Both the position numbers and the translations under genes were made by a program. Source: DASZBR01 sp033763845 (GTDB lineage: Bacteria; Pseudomonadota; Gammaproteobacteria; DASZBR01). Taken from it: DNA of 16,690 nt. The stretch spans positions 1 to 16,690 of the forward strand of contig JANRJR010000046.1 in NCBI GenBank assembly GCA_033763845.1, read 5' to 3'. Shown here piece after piece: positions 14,044-16,690 of the stretch. The notes beneath the pieces are model-generated. The model did no database searches. It was not told where the DNA came from and saw only the letters and a list, made by a program, of their open reading frames with translations. How positions within the stretch are numbered: position 1 is the first letter of the stretch; every line of letters begins with the position of its first letter.

Positions 14044-15300
14044 ATGACTGCCCCGCTGGCCGCGCTACTTCGCCCCAATAATTTAAATGATTTTTTTGGT
14101 CAGACGCATTTATTAGGAAAAGATAAACCGTTACGTCGTGCCATCGAAACCGGCCAATTACACTCCATGATATTTTGGGGTCCGCCAGGAACAGGCAAAA
14201 CTACGCTGGCAAAATTATTAGCACAAAACACAAATGCTAATTTCATTACCTTATCTGCAGTATTAGACGGCGTAAAAGAAATTCGTCTGGCCATAGAAAA
14301 TGCCAAACAACATACAACACAACCAACCATATTATTTGTTGACGAAGTGCATCGCTTTAACAAAGCACAGCAAGATGCTTTCTTGCCTTTCGTTGAAGAC
14401 GGTACTGTTACTTTTATAGGTGCCACTACTGAGAATCCGTCATTTGAACTAAACAATGCATTATTATCACGCGCGCGCGTTTATGTACTCAAATCATTAA
14501 CCGAGCAAGATTTATTGCAAATTATTCAACGTGCCACACAGCATTTAAAATTTACCGTTCCAGATGAACTGCAAAAACTATTAATAAGTTTTGCCGATGG
14601 CGATGCACGGCGCTTATTAAATATAATAGAAATATTACATGACTTAGATGAGCCTATTACCGAAAAATTAATTCAAGATGTATGTGCACAAAGTTTTAGG
14701 CGGTTTGATAAGCACGGTGAAATCTTTCACGATTTAATTTCGGCATTACATAAATCCGTCCGTGGTTCTTCTCCCGATGCAGCATTGTATTGGCTATGTC
14801 GTATGTTAGACGGTGGATGCGATCCGCTGTATATCGCACGCCGCATTGTTCGCATGGCCAGCGAAGATATTGGCAATGCCGATCCGCGCGCACTCGAATT
14901 AGCGTTAAATGCCTGGGATATTCAAGAAAGATTAGGACATCCTGAAGGTGAATTAGCCTTAGCGCAAGCGATTTTGTATATGGCCTGCGCTCCCAAAAGC
15001 AACGCGGTTTATACGGCGTATAATAAAGTCATGAGCGACATGCAAAAATACGGCACCGCTGAAATTCCCTTGCAATTACGCAATGCTCCGACCAAACTCA
15101 TGAAAAGTTTAGGCTATGGCAAACATTATCGTTATGCACATGATGAACCACACGCCTATGCAGCCGGAGAAAATTATTTTCCTGATGCTATTCCCAAGGG
15201 GACTCAATATTATTTTCCCACTGACAGAGGCTTAGAAATAAAAATAAAAGAAAAACTGGCTTATTTACGTCAACTTGACAAGGAAACAGCTCCCTCATGA
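14044..15300 (+). CDS. rarA: Replication-associated recombination protein A (RarA/MgsA) AAA+ ATPase
   Basis: RarA is a clamp-loader-like AAA+ ATPase that acts at stalled forks and gaps and is related to eukaryotic WRNIP1. 418 residues. The start APLAALLRPNNLNDFFGQTHLLG (3-25) is typical. Walker A is GPPGTGKTT (46-54), Walker B ILFVDEVHRF (96-105), sensor 1 TFIGATTENPSF (123-134), then LLSRARV with the arginine-finger region (141-146). The tetramerisation domain follows with KSVRGSSPDAALYWLCRML and RRIVRMASEDIGNADPRAL, ending in YFPTDRGLEIKIKEKLAYLR. AAGGA at 14033-14037 lies 6 bases before the ATG, 3 bases after the lolA stop. The stop overlaps rmuC by 4 bases (ATGA). Confidence 0.97.
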   Translation: MTAPLAALLRPNNLNDFFGQTHLLGKDKPLRRAIETGQLHSMIFWGPPGTGKTTLAKLLAQNTNANFITLSAVLDGVKEIRLAIENAKQHTTQPTILFVDEVHRFNKAQQDAFLPFVEDGTVTFIGATTENPSFELNNALLSRARVYVLKSLTEQDLLQIIQRATQHLKFTVPDELQKLLISFADGDARRLLNIIEILHDLDEPITEKLIQDVCAQSFRRFDKHGEIFHDLISALHKSVRGSSPDAALYWLCRMLDGGCDPLYIARRIVRMASEDIGNADPRALELALNAWDIQERLGHPEGELALAQAILYMACAPKSNAVYTAYNKVMSDMQKYGTAEIPLQLRNAPTKLMKSLGYGKHYRYAHDEPHAYAAGENYFPDAIPKGTQYYFPTDRGLEIKIKEKLAYLRQLDKETAPS

Positions 15301-16325
15301 TTTATATTTTATGTGTATTTTTAATATTGGTTACGGGTTTTTTGGGTTTAATTGCGTATAAGTTATTCGAGAAAAAAGATTCGCATTTAGATGAGTTAAT
15401 TAATCCGCTGAAAGATTCTTTAGAAAAATTTAACACCCAAATCCTTGATATAGAAAAATCGCGCGTTGGGGCTTATGAAGGCTTAAGTCAGCAAGTAAAA
15501 TCTCTCTTAGAAACGCAATATCAATTGCGCCGTGAAACCACCAATTTAGCAAACGCATTACGCAAACCCCAAGTGCGCGGTCGTTGGGGTGAAATTCAAT
15601 TACAACGTGTGGTTGAATTAGCCGGCATGCTAGAACACTGCGACTTTTTTCAACAACAATCTGTGACGGTTGATGACGGCCGCATGCGACCCGATATGAT
15701 TATAAAATTACCCGGAAATAAAAATATTATTGTCGATGCCAAAGTTCCGCTCAGTTCTTTTTTAGATTCCCTGGATACAACGGAAGAATCACAACAAAAT
15801 CAATGCTTAATACAACACTCGCGTTTAGTGCGTGAACACATTAAGAAATTAAGCCAGAAAAATTATTGGGCGCAATTCAATCCTACACCAGAATTTGTTG
15901 TATTATTTTTACCTGGCGAAACTTTTTTCAGCGCTGCACTCGAAAATGATCCCAGCTTAATTGAAGTCGGTGCGGAAGAAAAAGTCATTATTGCCACACC
16001 AACGACATTGATTGCATTATTAAAAGCGATTTCGTATGGCTGGCGTCAAGAAAGTCTGGCTAAAAATGCTGAGATGATTTCTCAACTGGGCAAAGAGTTA
16101 TCCAAGCGAATTACTGACATGCGCGATCATTTTGGCGCTGTTGGCGATCGTTTACACAAAGCCGTTGAAGCCTATAACAAAACAGCGGCATCATTCGAGT
16201 CACGCGTGTTGGTTAGTGCACGTAAATTCCAAGCGTTAAATCATTCCACTGAATCAGAAACGCTCAATCAAATAGAATCCCTTCCTCGAACCCTTGATCA
16301 AACAGAGACTGAAAAATCATGCTAG
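15297..16325 (+). CDS. rmuC: RmuC-family DNA recombination protein
   Basis: RmuC proteins limit DNA inversions between short inverted repeats and have a restriction-enzyme-like nuclease fold. 342 residues, shorter than E. coli RmuC (about 475). An N-terminal membrane helix (about 2-20) is followed by a short coiled coil (about 30-90); the saving lies mainly in this coiled coil. The catalytic domain has GRWGEIQLQRVVELAGM (95-111), RPDMIIKLPG (131-140), IIVDAKVPL (144-152) and VLFLPGETFF (202-211). Asp133 and Asp147-Ala-Lys149 fit a PD-(D/E)xK arrangement. The ATG overlaps the rarA stop (ATGA) and its end overlaps serS by 7 bases. It therefore sits between rarA and serS, which are neighbours in E. 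coli, next to a functionally related genome-stability gene. Confidence 0.94.
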   Translation: MIYILCVFLILVTGFLGLIAYKLFEKKDSHLDELINPLKDSLEKFNTQILDIEKSRVGAYEGLSQQVKSLLETQYQLRRETTNLANALRKPQVRGRWGEIQLQRVVELAGMLEHCDFFQQQSVTVDDGRMRPDMIIKLPGNKNIIVDAKVPLSSFLDSLDTTEESQQNQCLIQHSRLVREHIKKLSQKNYWAQFNPTPEFVVLFLPGETFFSAALENDPSLIEVGAEEKVIIATPTTLIALLKAISYGWRQESLAKNAEMISQLGKELSKRITDMRDHFGAVGDRLHKAVEAYNKTAASFESRVLVSARKFQALNHSTESETLNQIESLPRTLDQTETEKSC

Positions 16326-16690
16326 ACATTAAATTATTACGAGACAACATTGATGCTGTTGCGAAAGCACTTTTACGCCGTGGATTTAAACTGGACACTC
16401 AAAAATTTACTGAGCTAGAAAATAAACGTAAATCATTGCAAGTTCGCACGCAAGAATTGCAAAATCAGCGCAACACGCAAGCCAAGCAAATTGGCATGGC
16501 AAAAGCAAAAGGCGAAGATATTACTACCCTTTTGTCTCAATCCAATTCAATGGGCGAAGAATTAAAATCCGCAGAAGCAGAATTAGCCATTATTCTGGCT
16601 GATTTAGATAATTTCTTAGCAGGCATTCCCAATATCTTAGATAATTCAGTTCCGGATAAACAAGAAATTATCAGGACATGGGGCGAACCC
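16319..16690 (+). CDS. serS: Seryl-tRNA synthetase, 5' part only (cut off by window end)
   Basis: Charges tRNA-Ser, and tRNA-Sec where present. I translated 124 codons from the ATG at 16319 to the window edge. The start MLDIKLLRDNIDAVAKALLR is typical, followed by ENKRKSLQVRTQELQNQRN and the long antiparallel coiled-coil arm (about 25-105) that grips the tRNA long variable arm. It ends with IPNILDNSVPDKQEIIRTWG, entering the catalytic domain. The loop between VP and the WG motif is about five residues shorter than in E. coli SerRS and lacks the usual conserved Gly and Asp-Asn. All class II catalytic motifs lie beyond the window. The start overlaps the rmuC stop by 7 bases and has only a weak purine stretch upstream. 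Confidence 0.95.
   Translation, partial: MLDIKLLRDNIDAVAKALLRRGFKLDTQKFTELENKRKSLQVRTQELQNQRNTQAKQIGMAKAKGEDITTLLSQSNSMGEELKSAEAELAIILADLDNFLAGIPNILDNSVPDKQEIIRTWGEP

Noticed and set aside
14100..14456. 118-residue open frame antisense to rarA
   Set aside because: It is the reverse reading of the Walker A/B region, a frequent artefact; no translation signals.
1..16690. CRISPR array, insertion sequence, prophage, toxin-antitoxin pair or defence cluster
   Set aside because: No regular spacer-repeat pattern, transposase, integrase or paired toxin-antitoxin frames were found on either strand; nearly all DNA is accounted for by core genes.

Overview
This window is AT-rich, gene-dense chromosomal DNA from a bacterium that is almost certainly a gammaproteobacterium. 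The clues are the neighbourhoods kdsA-eno-ftsB, mrdA-mrdB and lolA-rarA-...-serS, together with a Kdo/LPS pathway gene and a Lol lipoprotein carrier. The low GC, the housekeeping gene order and a dispersed palindrome-like repeat would fit a Legionellales/Coxiella-type lineage, but that placement is inference and no diagnostic marker is present. There are no tRNA or rRNA genes, no CRISPR array, no insertion sequence and no gene-free stretch above 300 bases.

Layout: (1) Positions 1-1675, minus strand: queA then tgt (tgt runs off the left edge), two steps of queuosine tRNA modification. A copy of a widespread short repeat forms the end of queA and lies just before tgt. (2) Positions 1743-4707, plus strand: a 74-residue Cys-rich membrane protein, then kdsA (Kdo-8-P synthase, metal-dependent type), eno (enolase), ftsB (divisome) and a small DUF1640-type coiled-coil membrane protein. 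(3) Positions 4704-12987, minus strand, read from the right: mrdA (PBP2), mrdB/rodA, dnaE (replicative polymerase), truA (tRNA pseudouridine synthase) and a 445-residue pentapeptide-repeat protein. The first four are packed with overlaps or a few bases between them, so cell elongation, replication and tRNA modification look co-transcribed. The pentapeptide gene has its own plausible promoter. (4) Positions 13034-16690, plus strand: a small secreted protein, lolA, rarA, rmuC and serS (runs off the right edge), again with overlapping or nearly touching start and stop codons.

The window is mostly core biology. The accessory or unusual parts are the repeat built into queA, the Cys-rich small membrane protein, the pentapeptide-repeat protein with long unrecognised flanks, the DUF1640 protein after ftsB, and the unrecognised secreted protein before lolA. 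Two divergent promoter regions (near 1685 and 12995) have the same architecture: back-to-back overlapping -10 boxes, with the minus-strand gene starting 7 bases after its box and lacking a ribosome binding site, which suggests leaderless messages for queA and mrdA. No clear new multi-gene system (defence, secretion or biosynthetic) is visible.
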